Shown here: positions 8,020-16,589 of the stretch, one piece after another
Numbering within the stretch: the stretch's first letter is position 1
How the letters are laid out: every line of letters begins with the position of its first letter
NCBI GenBank assembly: GCA_024760545.1
Contig: CP060501.1
Coordinates: 2,744,036 to 2,808,035 of the forward strand
Origin: Nitrospira sp.
GTDB taxonomy: Bacteria > Nitrospirota > Nitrospiria > Nitrospirales > Nitrospiraceae
Reading direction: 5' to 3'
DNA length: 64,000 nt
Made by a program: the position numbers and the translations under genes
The notes under the pieces: generated by a model
What the model was told of the DNA's origin: nothing
Databases searched by the model: none
The model's input: the letters and a program-made list of their open reading frames with translations, nothing else

Positions 8020-8601
8020 ATGAATCGCGGGAGGACGTTGGCGCTGTTCCTTGTGTTGGGGCTCGTGTTGTGCCGGTCTTTCGAGCCCGTTGCCGTGCTG
8101 GCGAAGGTCCAACTCTTGCCGGAGACCGCGCTGCTGGTGGAAGGAAAGAAGATCACTGAGCAACGCAGTCTGTCGCGCCATCCAGTGGTGAACGGGCTGC
8201 TTGCAGCGTTCGAACGTGCCGAAGCAGCGCTGCAGAAAGAGGATGTAGACGCCCTCATGAAATTTTATGCCCCGACCTATGACTACCATGGCTTGAAAGA
8301 AAACGACGTGCGACGGGTGTGGGGCGAGGTATTCCAGCATTATAGGGCCGTGGAATCGCTCCATTTGTTTTCCGATATCAAGGTTTCGCAGGTGAATAAT
8401 ACGCTTCGCGCAGAGGTCACCTGCACGGGAGGGTTGTACGGGACCGACGAGCGTACGGGGAATCGAGTGACACTCGATAGCTGGTTTCGCGAAGTCCACT
8501 ATCTGGTGAAAGAAGATGGCAACTGGCGGTTCCTGGGTAATGCTGGCGAAGTGCCGGCCGCCGCTCCTTTTGCCTCGGCCCCTCATCACCCGTTGTTCTG
8601 A
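8020..8601 (+). CDS. Secreted NTF2/SnoaL-like protein
   Basis: About 193 aa. ATG 8020 follows GTGGAGGGCGCA; an in-frame GTG at 8008 is less likely. Residues 1-25 are a signal peptide (LALFLVLGLVLC). The mature part has a helix-rich start (LLAAFERAEAALQKEDVDALMKFY) and a curved sheet typical of nuclear-transport-factor-2/SnoaL folds, ending in VHYLVKEDGNWRFLGNAGE. Such periplasmic domains often bind small ligands or partner proteins; no catalytic residues can be assigned. Stand-alone, with a convergent membrane-protein gene downstream. Confidence 0.8.
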   Translation: MNRGRTLALFLVLGLVLCRSFEPVAVLAKVQLLPETALLVEGKKITEQRSLSRHPVVNGLLAAFERAEAALQKEDVDALMKFYAPTYDYHGLKENDVRRVWGEVFQHYRAVESLHLFSDIKVSQVNNTLRAEVTCTGGLYGTDERTGNRVTLDSWFREVHYLVKEDGNWRFLGNAGEVPAAAPFASAPHHPLF

Positions 8602-8620
8602 ATCGTTGCGTCTTCGAGAG

Positions 8621-9019
8621 TTAGGTGTGCTGTCGACGAACAAGGATGGCGGGCATGACGGCAAAGAGCAGGAGACTCGCGTAGTAAGCGGCGCCTGAGA
8701 CAGGGTCGCGGTCGAAGAAGACTTCCGGTGCCGCCATCCCTCGAAACAATATTCCCACGACCAAGTCGCCGATCAGCACGAGCCCCATGGCAAGAAACCC
8801 AACAGCGAGGGCTGAGGACAGGCGACGCTCATCCAACCTCCGATGGACTATCCGCCGGGCCGCGACCACGATGACAGTGAGCATCAGTGGCATTTCACAG
8901 AGTTCTGCGGCTCTCTCTCCCAGCAGCGGAACGAGAAGGAGGACACGCCCAATCCCCAGCACGAATCCCGCCCCAAACACAAAAAGAAAGTAGAGAACCG
9001 CCGTGCGTAGTATCCGCAT
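8621..9019 (-). CDS. Small integral membrane protein
   Basis: 132 aa with about four hydrophobic helices: FLFVFGAGFVLGIGRVLLLV, MPLMLTVIVVAARRIV, LAVGFLAMGLVLIGDLVVGI and AAYYASLLLFAVMPAILV. No family recognised with confidence. The last helix is followed by a short basic tail (RRQHT). There is no clear ribosome site upstream of ATG 9019, so the exact start is tentative. Confidence 0.65.
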   Translation of the reverse strand: MRILRTAVLYFLFVFGAGFVLGIGRVLLLVPLLGERAAELCEMPLMLTVIVVAARRIVHRRLDERRLSSALAVGFLAMGLVLIGDLVVGILFRGMAAPEVFFDRDPVSGAAYYASLLLFAVMPAILVRRQHT

Positions 9020-9196
9020 AAAAGCTCATGTTAGCTGAGAGGCTGTTTGCCATAACATAAGTCATACCAAGCTCTCCATGATCCGGAAATGCCGCACGCC
9101 ATACATGTCCGTCCAGCCGAGCCAACGTCAAATCCAGGAAGACGCGAACAGACCGTTTCTGGTACACTCCATCGCACGATGACGGAGGAATCACGA

Positions 9197-9472
9197 GTGG
9201 AACACAATCTTCCCCATAAGGCACTGGAAGCGCTATTGGAAGGCAACCGCGGCAAAGCGATCGAAGAAGTTCAGCTTGAGAGAAATATCAGTCGGGAGGA
9301 CGCCAGAGAGATCGTCGCGGCCTTTATCCTCTCGCAACCTTCTCTCCAAGATAAGATGAGATTCGTGGAGAACCGAGCAGGGACGCAATGGGGTCTCATG
9401 CGCTGGTTGATCTTGCTTCAAGCGATTGCGGTCGCAGTCGGATATTTCCTCTTTTTCCGAGATCAATGGTGA
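9197..9472 (+). CDS. Membrane-anchored ribosomal L7/L12 C-terminal-like protein (copy 2)
   Basis: About 91 aa from GTG 9197, chosen because GGAGGA at 9184-9189 lies seven bases upstream; an in-frame ATG at 9179 lacks a site. Residues 4-53 (LPHKALEALLEGNRGKAIEE then REDAREIVAAFILSQPSLQDKM) align closely with the copy at 7590, and a C-terminal membrane helix follows (WLILLQAIAVAVGYFLFF). The two proteins share layout: L7/L12-C-like domain, then short linker, then one TM helix. Function unknown. Confidence 0.75.
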   Translation: MEHNLPHKALEALLEGNRGKAIEEVQLERNISREDAREIVAAFILSQPSLQDKMRFVENRAGTQWGLMRWLILLQAIAVAVGYFLFFRDQW

Positions 9473-9780
9473 GCATACTTGCCTGGGCTCGCGTGACCCA
9501 TCGTTCCTGATTTACTGTGTCGCTCCTCTTCCCTTGACATTGGCTTTCTTATGCCGTCGCTCGACCAAGCCAGGTTTTAGCATGGTGCCTATGGATGGTG
9601 CCAAGCGGATCAGAAAAGCATACCTTCGCCCTTCCTCACGTAACCTGTCGCATTTAGCCACCTTTCTTCATCACATACCCTGGCAAAACGCCACGAGTCT
9701 TACTGCCGACGGCCTCCTCGTTGAGGGTTGGCGAGGCATGTACCCTGCTATGAACAGTCGGTAAAAGAGCTGGTCTTTTC
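9473..9780. other. Intergenic stretch without recognisable content
   Basis: 308 bases between the L7/L12-like gene and the P2A ATPase. One + frame is open (to 9764) but has no ribosome site or family similarity. I see no hairpin, repeat or convincing promoter. Confidence 0.5.
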
Positions 9781-12510
9781 ATGGAGAGCGGAACCCACAC
9801 GGTAAAGGAAGCGGTGTCTAAGACGCCATGGCACCAGTTGGAAGTGATGGCTGTGTCCACAGCTCTCCGCACGGATTGCAAGGTCGGCCTCAGCGTGGAA
9901 GAGGCCCACCGACGAACGCAAGAAGGACCCAACGAACTACCTGAAACGCCTCCTCCCTCCTTGCTGAAGCTCTTTGTCTCGCAATTCACCAGTCTTATCG
10001 TCTGGGTGCTGATAGGGGCCGCGGTCGTGTCCGGTTTGCTGGAAGACTGGATCGATGCGGCGGCAATTCTGGCCATCGTATTTCTCAATGGTTTGCTCGG
10101 ATTCGTGCAGGAGTTCCGAGCCGAACGATCGTTGGCGGCACTGCGCAAGATGTCTATCGCAATGGCCCGCGTCATCCGCGACGGCGCGCTCCAATCCATC
10201 CCGGCACGAGATCTGGTGAAAGGAGATCTCATCACCCTCGAGGCGGGTGACCGCATTCCGGCGGACGCGCGTCTGTTCCAGACGGCGAGTTTTCAAGCTC
10301 AAGAAGCCTCACTCACCGGTGAATCAACGCCCGTGCAAAAACAAGCGGATCGGCTCGATGCCATCGCGGTGCCACTGGCCGATCAAAGCAACATGGTGTT
10401 TATGGGAACCGTGGCCATATCCGGTAAGGCCCATGGGTTGGTGGTGGCGACAGGTCTTGGCACGGAACTGGGTCGGATTGCCGCTATGATTCAGAAGGCG
10501 GCTGAAGCGGAACGTGCTGAAACTCCGCTGCAGCGCCGGTTGGAGCAATTTGGCCATACACTTTTGTGGCTCGCGATCAGCGTGATTACAGTGGTATTTG
10601 CTCTGGGGTTTCTCCGGGGTGAGCCGCTGGTAGAGATGTTTCTCATATCGGTGAGCCTCGCTGTGGCGGCCGTACCAGAAGGCCTGCCCGCCGTGGTCAC
10701 CATTACATTGGCTTTGGGTGTGACCCGGATGGCCAGGCGACATGCCCTGATTCGGAAACTCCCCGCCGTCGAAACGCTGGGTTCCGCAACGGTTATCTGC
10801 ACCGACAAGACCGGCACCTTGACGAAGAACGAGATGACGGTCACATGCCTGATCATGGACAACACCCGCTTCGATGTAACCGGCGAGGGGTATGAGCCAT
10901 CCGGGGAGATCCATCCCTTACACCGCAGCCATCCACCATCATCCCTTCCAGGAGGCCTGAGACAGTTGCTCACTGCGGCAGTTCTCTGCAACGGCGCGGC
11001 ATTGCGACAGGAGAACGGAATCTGGAAGATCGTCGGCGATCCGACAGAAGGGGCGCTGCTCGTGGCAGCGGCGAAGGCCGGTCTCACGAAAGATGACCTG
11101 GAACGCCGGGCGCCGCTGGAACGAGAAATTCCGTTCGATGCCGAGCGGAAGATGATGACGATGATCCGCCGGATGGAGCAGGGCAGCATGGCCTACAGCA
11201 AAGGAGCGCCGGATGTCTTGCTGAAGCGTTGTTCCGGTCGCTTGACCCTGGACGGCCGCACCGAACAATTGGATGAAGAGCAACGCCGGCTGATCGCCGA
11301 TACCAACGCGTCGCTGGCACGGCAAGCCCTCCGCGTATTGGGTGTCGCCCATCGTCCTCTTGACCGAACGGCGGGGGCGGAGGAGGAGGTCGAGCGCGAT
11401 CTGATCTTTCTCGGTCTCTTCGCGATGAAGGATCCCTTGCGGCCCGAAGCGACGGAGGCGGTGCGCCTTTGCCGGGAAGCCGGTATCCGAACTGCCATGA
11501 TCACGGGAGATCACAAGGACACCGCCATCGCGATCGCTCGCGAGTTGGGCCTGTATCGCGATGAGGCGGTGGGATTGTCCGGGATCGAGCTCGATGGCTT
11601 GACCGATGAACAATTGACGCAACGTGTCGAGCGCGTGAGCGTGTATGCCCGTGTCTCGGCCGAGCACAAGCTGCGCATCGTCGAAGCCTGGAAACGTCGC
11701 GGGGCAATCGTTGCGATGACGGGAGACGGCGTGAACGACGCGCCGGCGGTTAAAGCCGCGGATATCGGCGTGGCCATGGGTCTAGCTGGGACGGATGTGA
11801 CGAAAGAAGCGGCCGATATGGTCATCACGGATGACAATTTCGCGTCGATTGCGGCCGCGGTGGAAGAAGGCCGCGGTGTCTTCGACAACATCAGAAAAAC
11901 GGTCCACTTCCTCTTGTCGTGCAACGTCAGCGAAGTGCTCGTGATGTTGTTCGCCGCACTCGTCGGCTTACCGCTTCCGCTTCTGCCGATTCAGATCCTC
12001 TGGATGAATCTTGTGACCGACGGGTTCCCGGCCTTGGCGCTTGCAGCTGATCCGAAAGCTCCGGATCTCATGAGTCAGCCACCCCGAAGGCCGGAGACGA
12101 AGCTGCTTGATAGAGGACGACTGTTGGCAATTGGTGCAGAAGGGGTGATGCTGGCGGTCATCGCCGTGAGCGTATTTGCCTACAGTTTATTTGTCTGGGA
12201 ACAGCCGATTGATCAGGCTCGCACCGTGACGTTCACCGTGATGGTCATCACGCAACTGGTGCATGCCTTCAATTGCCGGAGTGATCGCTGGTCGCTTTTT
12301 CGGCTTGGGCTCGCCACCAATCATTCCCTCGTGCTCGCGTTCCTCGTATCGCTAGGCGCTCAACTGGCCATCCTCACCATCCCGGCTGCCACGCCGATTT
12401 TCAAAATCGCTCCTGTACCCCTCGAAGCCTGGGAACTGATGGTCTCCATGGGGCTGCTCACCGTGGTCGTGATTGAAGCAGTTAAGTGGTGGAAACGGCG
12501 TGTGAAATAG
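9781..12510 (+). CDS. Calcium-type cation-transporting P-type ATPase (P2A)
   Basis: 909 aa with the full P2 layout. N-terminal cation ATPase domain starts WHQLEVMAVS; the actuator domain carries SLTGES (about 177-182); M4 has PEGLP (299-303). The phosphorylated Asp is about 342 in CTDKTGTLTKNEMTV; the hinge is MTGDGVNDAPAVKAADIGVAMG; M6 has NLVTDGFPALALAAD. PEGL in M4 with N-x-x-T-D in M6 matches the Ca2+-coordinating residues of SERCA/PMR1-type pumps, so Ca2+ (or Mn2+) export is the best guess. It stands alone on the + strand with gaps on both sides. Confidence 0.93.
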   Translation: MESGTHTVKEAVSKTPWHQLEVMAVSTALRTDCKVGLSVEEAHRRTQEGPNELPETPPPSLLKLFVSQFTSLIVWVLIGAAVVSGLLEDWIDAAAILAIVFLNGLLGFVQEFRAERSLAALRKMSIAMARVIRDGALQSIPARDLVKGDLITLEAGDRIPADARLFQTASFQAQEASLTGESTPVQKQADRLDAIAVPLADQSNMVFMGTVAISGKAHGLVVATGLGTELGRIAAMIQKAAEAERAETPLQRRLEQFGHTLLWLAISVITVVFALGFLRGEPLVEMFLISVSLAVAAVPEGLPAVVTITLALGVTRMARRHALIRKLPAVETLGSATVICTDKTGTLTKNEMTVTCLIMDNTRFDVTGEGYEPSGEIHPLHRSHPPSSLPGGLRQLLTAAVLCNGAALRQENGIWKIVGDPTEGALLVAAAKAGLTKDDLERRAPLEREIPFDAERKMMTMIRRMEQGSMAYSKGAPDVLLKRCSGRLTLDGRTEQLDEEQRRLIADTNASLARQALRVLGVAHRPLDRTAGAEEEVERDLIFLGLFAMKDPLRPEATEAVRLCREAGIRTAMITGDHKDTAIAIARELGLYRDEAVGLSGIELDGLTDEQLTQRVERVSVYARVSAEHKLRIVEAWKRRGAIVAMTGDGVNDAPAVKAADIGVAMGLAGTDVTKEAADMVITDDNFASIAAAVEEGRGVFDNIRKTVHFLLSCNVSEVLVMLFAALVGLPLPLLPIQILWMNLVTDGFPALALAADPKAPDLMSQPPRRPETKLLDRGRLLAIGAEGVMLAVIAVSVFAYSLFVWEQPIDQARTVTFTVMVITQLVHAFNCRSDRWSLFRLGLATNHSLVLAFLVSLGAQLAILTIPAATPIFKIAPVPLEAWELMVSMGLLTVVVIEAVKWWKRRVK

Positions 12511-12967
12511 CCCCTCCATCAACTGGTTGATGACGATGAGCAGGTGCTTCTGCCGAGTTCAACCCTTCCGATCTACCTAGTCTCTTCCAAACAGACTGTA
12601 GGGAAGTGAAAACGGTTCTTCGGCGGCCACTCGGTCAGGCTGCCGCGGATTCACTAACAAACATTGGGTTTATGAATCTCCACGGCGGGTGGCCTGGATG
12701 GTGCAGGAATTTACGACGTCGGATGAGGGGGGGTGAGTGGTGCCGGTTCTAAGCCAGACACCAGCCATCCATCGGCAAACGAAGGGGATTGAATAAACCT
12801 GAAATAATGGATTACTGTTAAGGCGAGATGTTTATCTGAAAGTCGGCAAACAATGATTACTTACCAAGACTTCGGCGTTCAGAACAACGGACAAAACTAG
12901 CGAGCGAGAGAGAACATTTGTCCAGTGTCCTCCCGATGTCGGTCGAGGCACAATACGCGAGACGAGA
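12511..12967. other. 457-base intergenic region
   Basis: No supported ORF. A short palindrome CATCAA-CTGG-TTGATG lies about 20 bases after the ATPase stop and could help terminate transcription, but no T-run follows. The AT-richer part (about 12780-12850) is the likeliest place for the promoter of the next two genes; I cannot pick a convincing -35/-10 pair. Confidence 0.4.
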
Positions 12968-12997
12968 ATGCATAATACGCTCAGTAAGGGCCAAGCG

Positions 12998-13834
12998 ATG
13001 GCTGATCGTACGGCAACGGTGAGCCGCCTAGAAGAGGTGGTATCGACGTCGGATGAGTTCGATCAGGTCGTTTCACAAGCGTTACCGAGTTTGTTAGATC
13101 GAGCGACGAGTTATACGAAGCGGTTCTTGCGGGAAACCGGCCAGTGGAATGACGACATCGAGCATGAAAAATTCGCGTTGCGTTGGGGTTCGGAATACCT
13201 TGAACGCTTTCTCGTCTGTGGACGCAGCGAAGTTCCATGCCGGCCGTTGTTTCTGTTCGACTCGTTAGTGGCCAAGCAGCACAGCAAACCGGAACCGTTT
13301 TGTTATCACCCGGACCTACTGAGGCCGCTCGGCCGGTTTCTCGACGGGCTGGTCGCGCGGGCAGTTATCAGCCGTGACGCCCTCATCGCATTGTATCGCC
13401 ACTGTTACGGATGGGGTGCGGGAGAAGTGATCTCGGTCACCGGACTTAATGGGTTGGAAAGCCAACGTATCTATAAGAACTTCCGGCGCTGGCGTGAGAG
13501 CGGCTGGCAGCGCACGATGAACGAGGTAGGCCTGACCAAGGCAGAGTTATCGGAGTTGAGTAACCAGCAGCAGCGCCATCGTCAACGATTCAACAGTGAG
13601 GCTGAACGGCTCATCCGGGTTGCGCAGGCACATTACCGAAAAAGTGAGCCGGATCATTATCCCTGCCTCTCGCGGTCTCAATGGGGAGAGATGTTCAGTC
13701 AAGGGTATGGGTGTGATTACCGGATTTGGCATCTCGCGCTTTGTCTGGATTGTATGCAAACGGCCTGGGGGCTTGGGGTCAACGGATCGTTGAGCGGAGA
13801 AAAGCCGCGCCTGGAATTGCAAGTTCGGCCGTAA
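12998..13834 (+). CDS. Unknown protein with sigma-region-4-like helix-turn-helix (putative divergent sigma factor)
   Basis: About 278 aa from ATG 12998 (AAGGG seven bases upstream); an in-frame ATG at 12968 adds ten residues. No family recognised outright. The middle reads ALIALYRHCYGWGAGEVISV then NGLESQRIYKNFRRWRES, which fits the sigma region 4 pattern: a helix, an E-I/V turn, then an RxxxxFRRWRE recognition helix. The first third is helical and acidic (ATSYTKRFLRETGQWNDDIE). The next gene starts ten bases later and resembles a membrane anti-sigma factor. That pairing is the main support for a regulatory role; the sigma call is inference. Confidence 0.6.
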   Translation: MADRTATVSRLEEVVSTSDEFDQVVSQALPSLLDRATSYTKRFLRETGQWNDDIEHEKFALRWGSEYLERFLVCGRSEVPCRPLFLFDSLVAKQHSKPEPFCYHPDLLRPLGRFLDGLVARAVISRDALIALYRHCYGWGAGEVISVTGLNGLESQRIYKNFRRWRESGWQRTMNEVGLTKAELSELSNQQQRHRQRFNSEAERLIRVAQAHYRKSEPDHYPCLSRSQWGEMFSQGYGCDYRIWHLALCLDCMQTAWGLGVNGSLSGEKPRLELQVRP

Positions 13835-13843
13835 GGAGGTTCT

Positions 13844-15103
13844 ATGGGTCACGAAGAGGAATTAGAAGGCTATCGATCACAACTCCTTGAGTCGCTGAGC
13901 AGCCGACCCAGCCTCTCTAGCCGGGACATATCGGATCCAATCCAAGTGTATGTCAACGAACGGCGCGTCGGGGTACTTGAAGGAGCGACAATCAGCGCGA
14001 CGCTGCACGTGCAGAGTCTTGATCGTATCGATACGGTGCAGCTTCGCACCGAAGAAGGATGTCTGTTAGGCGGACTTGCCGCACCTGAATATGGGTTCAG
14101 AACGAATCGTATTCGGCTTTCTTCCGATATCGTCGAACTGTGTGTGCACAATACGGCCCAAGGGGGATCCCTCAGCGCGGTGTTCGTTCCCGCGCCAAGT
14201 TTCTGGAGTCAAGCTTGGAAGGGCTTCGCTGCTGTTGTCGATACGTTGGCGGTCCGCCGTTCGAATACGGCAGTCGCGCCGGGTATGCGAAATCTTGCCT
14301 TCGCACAAGTGGTCCTCGTGATCCTCATCGGCGGGTTAGTCACAGACCGAATGACAGGGTGGATGACTCCGGAGCAAGTCTCAACGCCGGTTGCCCAAGA
14401 GGAGGTCTCACCACCTGCTTCACTCGCTCAAGTGGCAAAACTCGAACAGCAATTGGATGAGCTTGCGCGAATGCAAGCAAAAGTCGGAGAAGCCCTTGGC
14501 TCCCACCAGAAGGGCATGGCGCAACTGCAGCAAGCCATGGTCAAACTATCGTCGACGCAGGAATCCGTCGAGTCCAGCGTGCTGACCGTTAGGCAGGAGT
14601 TGGAAAAGCAGCAGGCAACAAGCCGGGAAATCGAGCGCGTGGTGCACCAGCCCTCGAACAAGGCACAAATGCGGCACGGACAGATCGAAGCAGCCATCCG
14701 TAGCCTCACCGTCGACAACGACCGGCTATCCAAGGAAGTCGCCGGGCTGGAACAGTACAATCAAGACCTGAAAAATAAGTTGCTTGCAGCTGGCCTAGGT
14801 GCTTCGAAAGGCTCCGATGTGAATCCGGACAAGCTATTGGCTCGGCAAGCTGAGGTGATGCAACCGGCCCAACAGGCGATACAGAATGGTCAACCGCAAC
14901 CGTTTCTCTTCTGGGTCACCTTCAGCGAGGGAACCAGTCAGGAAAGCATCGACCAATGGTTGAATGAAATGAAGGGCCATAAGGGAGCAGTGAACGAAGG
15001 TTGGCAGGAAGTACGGATCGTTCCACCGGCAGTCCCACCCGATCGGTTCTTGGAGCAGATCAGAGGGGAAAAAATCGTAAAGGCCGCGCGGATCACCCAG
15101 TAG
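13844..15103 (+). CDS. Membrane protein with coiled coil and anti-sigma-like periplasmic domain
   Basis: 419 aa. ATG 13844 follows TAAGGAGGTTCT, whose TAA is the stop of the preceding gene, so the two are coupled. Residues 1-145 are soluble and presumably cytoplasmic. One TM helix lies at about 150-168 (LAFAQVVLVILIGGLVTDRM). Residues about 195-315 form a long coiled coil (KLEQQLDELARMQAKVGEAL). Residues about 353-419 (FWVTFSEGTSQESIDQWLNE ending KIVKAARI) resemble the C-terminal periplasmic domain of many FecR/zinc-finger anti-sigma factors (VxFxPxATExxIRxLL... VRxAE). No zinc-binding HxxxCxxC is visible at the N-terminus. Anti-sigma function is inference. Confidence 0.65.
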   Translation: MGHEEELEGYRSQLLESLSSRPSLSSRDISDPIQVYVNERRVGVLEGATISATLHVQSLDRIDTVQLRTEEGCLLGGLAAPEYGFRTNRIRLSSDIVELCVHNTAQGGSLSAVFVPAPSFWSQAWKGFAAVVDTLAVRRSNTAVAPGMRNLAFAQVVLVILIGGLVTDRMTGWMTPEQVSTPVAQEEVSPPASLAQVAKLEQQLDELARMQAKVGEALGSHQKGMAQLQQAMVKLSSTQESVESSVLTVRQELEKQQATSREIERVVHQPSNKAQMRHGQIEAAIRSLTVDNDRLSKEVAGLEQYNQDLKNKLLAAGLGASKGSDVNPDKLLARQAEVMQPAQQAIQNGQPQPFLFWVTFSEGTSQESIDQWLNEMKGHKGAVNEGWQEVRIVPPAVPPDRFLEQIRGEKIVKAARITQ

Positions 15104-15136
15104 TTGTATGCTCCGCGAGGGGAAGTGCACCCGTAT

Positions 15137-15160
15137 CAGCGCATCGAACTTGATGCGCTG
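15137..15160 (+). terminator. Perfect 9-bp hairpin after the sigma/anti-sigma-like unit
   Basis: CAGCGCATC (15137-15145) and GATGCGCTG (15152-15160) pair perfectly around a six-base loop, 33 bases after the stop. No T-run follows, so it may be a Rho-assisted terminator or an mRNA-stabilising stem. Confidence 0.4.
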
Positions 15161-15256
15161 CGAAAGACGTGGAGTGGTCGTGTATCGTATGTCCTGTCGG
15201 CAAGTCAAGCGTGCTTGAACGGACATATTCCGGTTTGCTGGTGGAGATTTTGTCCG

Positions 15257-15285
15257 TTGAGTCGGAGTCAGGCGGTCGGTAGCAT
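15257..15285 (+). promoter_or_regulatory. Possible sigma70-type promoter before the GT4 gene
   Basis: TTGAGT (15257-15262), 17 bases, TAGCAT (15280-15285); each hexamer matches consensus at four of six positions. It would leave a leader of about 180 bases before the gene at 15473. The rest of the 369-base gap (15104-15472) holds only the hairpin noted separately. Confidence 0.25.
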
Positions 15286-15472
15286 AAACCATAACGGTCA
15301 TGAACCGAGGAGTAGGAAGTATCACGAACAGTCATGGACAGTTGGACGGTAAGACCGCAATGTTCGACTTCCAGCCGATCTAGAGTGGGCACGATCCAAA
15401 AATAGCCCGTATAACGGACCAAGCAAGCTGACGACTCACGGAAGCAGTCGATCACGAGGAGAAAGGAATATC

Positions 15473-16588
15473 ATGAGAATCGCACAAGTCGCCCCGCTAT
15501 GGGAGAGTGTTCCGCCCAAGCTCTATGGGGGCACCGAACGTATCGTTTCGTACATCACGGAAGAGTTGGTTGCCATGGGGCATGACGTCACATTGTTTGC
15601 CAGCGGTGACTCAGAAACAGCCGCACGCCTCGAAGCGATTTGCCCGCAAGCGCTCCGCTTGAATACCGGAATCTTCAACCGAGACGCTCCGTTGATGATG
15701 CTGCAGGAACGGGCCCTTGGAGCGACCGTCGACTTCGACATTATCCATTCACATCTTGATTTCATCGGATTTCCGTTAGCCCGGAGAAATACCGTTCCGG
15801 TCGTGACGACGTTGCATGGTCGCCTGGACCTTCCCGAGTTGGTCCCGGTTTTCCGTGAGTTTTCAGAAATGCCGTTGGTGTCCATATCCGATGCTCAGCG
15901 CCGTCCGCTTCCCTGGGCAAACTGGGCTGGAACCGTTCATCATGGCCTCCCACGAAACCTGTACACGTTTCATCCACAAGCCCAAGGGTATTTAGCGTTT
16001 CTGGGGCGGATCTCTCCTGAGAAACGTCCGGACCAGGCGATCGAAATCGCCAAACGCGCGGGCCTTCCATTGCGCATCGCGGCAAAAGTAGATCCCGCCG
16101 ACCAGAACTACTTCGAAGCTGAAATTGAACCGTTGCTCAATCATCCCTTGATCGAGTTTATCGGGGAGATTTCCGATGCGGAGAAGGATGAGTTCATCGG
16201 CAATGCCATGGCGCTGGTGTGTCCCTACGATTGGCCGGAACCCTTTGGGTTGGTATTGATCGAAGCCCTCGCCTGCGGAACCCCGGTGCTAGCTTATCGG
16301 CGTGGGTCGATCCCGGAAATCATCAATCATGGGGTCACCGGCTTTATTTGTGAGACCGTGTCGGAGATGGTGGATGCGGTCGGTCAGATTGCCCTCATTG
16401 ACCGGGGGCAGTGCCGGGCGGCATTTGACGAACGGTTTGCGGCGGATCGGATGGCGCGTGACTATGTGGCCCTGTATGAGCGCCTTCTCGAAGACGGAAA
16501 TGTTCAAACTGCGCACGTCTTCGCGTCCGGGCAGCTGAATAATGGAAGTTTCAAGACAGAACAGCATCAAATTCTTGGGCGAGGGTGA
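15473..16588 (+). CDS. Family 4 glycosyltransferase
   Basis: 371 aa, GT-B fold. ATG 15473 follows AGGAGAAAGGAATATC. The N-terminal half has the glycogen-synthase-like acceptor loop PPKLYGGTERIVSYITEELV and DFDIIHSHLDFIGF. The C-terminal half has FLGRISPEKRPDQAIEIAK and the donor-binding E-x7-E element (PEPFGLVLIEALACGTPVLA). GT4 enzymes use nucleotide-activated sugars with retention. Its place ahead of a glycogen-debranching-type gene (20451) suggests work on glucans or trehalose-like sugars, but the substrate is not readable. The MFS gene starts one base after its stop. Confidence 0.92.
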   Translation: MRIAQVAPLWESVPPKLYGGTERIVSYITEELVAMGHDVTLFASGDSETAARLEAICPQALRLNTGIFNRDAPLMMLQERALGATVDFDIIHSHLDFIGFPLARRNTVPVVTTLHGRLDLPELVPVFREFSEMPLVSISDAQRRPLPWANWAGTVHHGLPRNLYTFHPQAQGYLAFLGRISPEKRPDQAIEIAKRAGLPLRIAAKVDPADQNYFEAEIEPLLNHPLIEFIGEISDAEKDEFIGNAMALVCPYDWPEPFGLVLIEALACGTPVLAYRRGSIPEIINHGVTGFICETVSEMVDAVGQIALIDRGQCRAAFDERFAADRMARDYVALYERLLEDGNVQTAHVFASGQLNNGSFKTEQHQILGRG

Positions 16589-16589
16589 C

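Noticed and set aside
12512-12540. Intrinsic terminator after the P2A ATPase
   Set aside because: Only a 6-bp palindrome with no T-run, too weak to call as a terminator.
15093-15455. 120-codon - strand open frame in the gap before GT4
   Set aside because: Antisense to the hairpin region, no ribosome site, composition unlike coding sequence.
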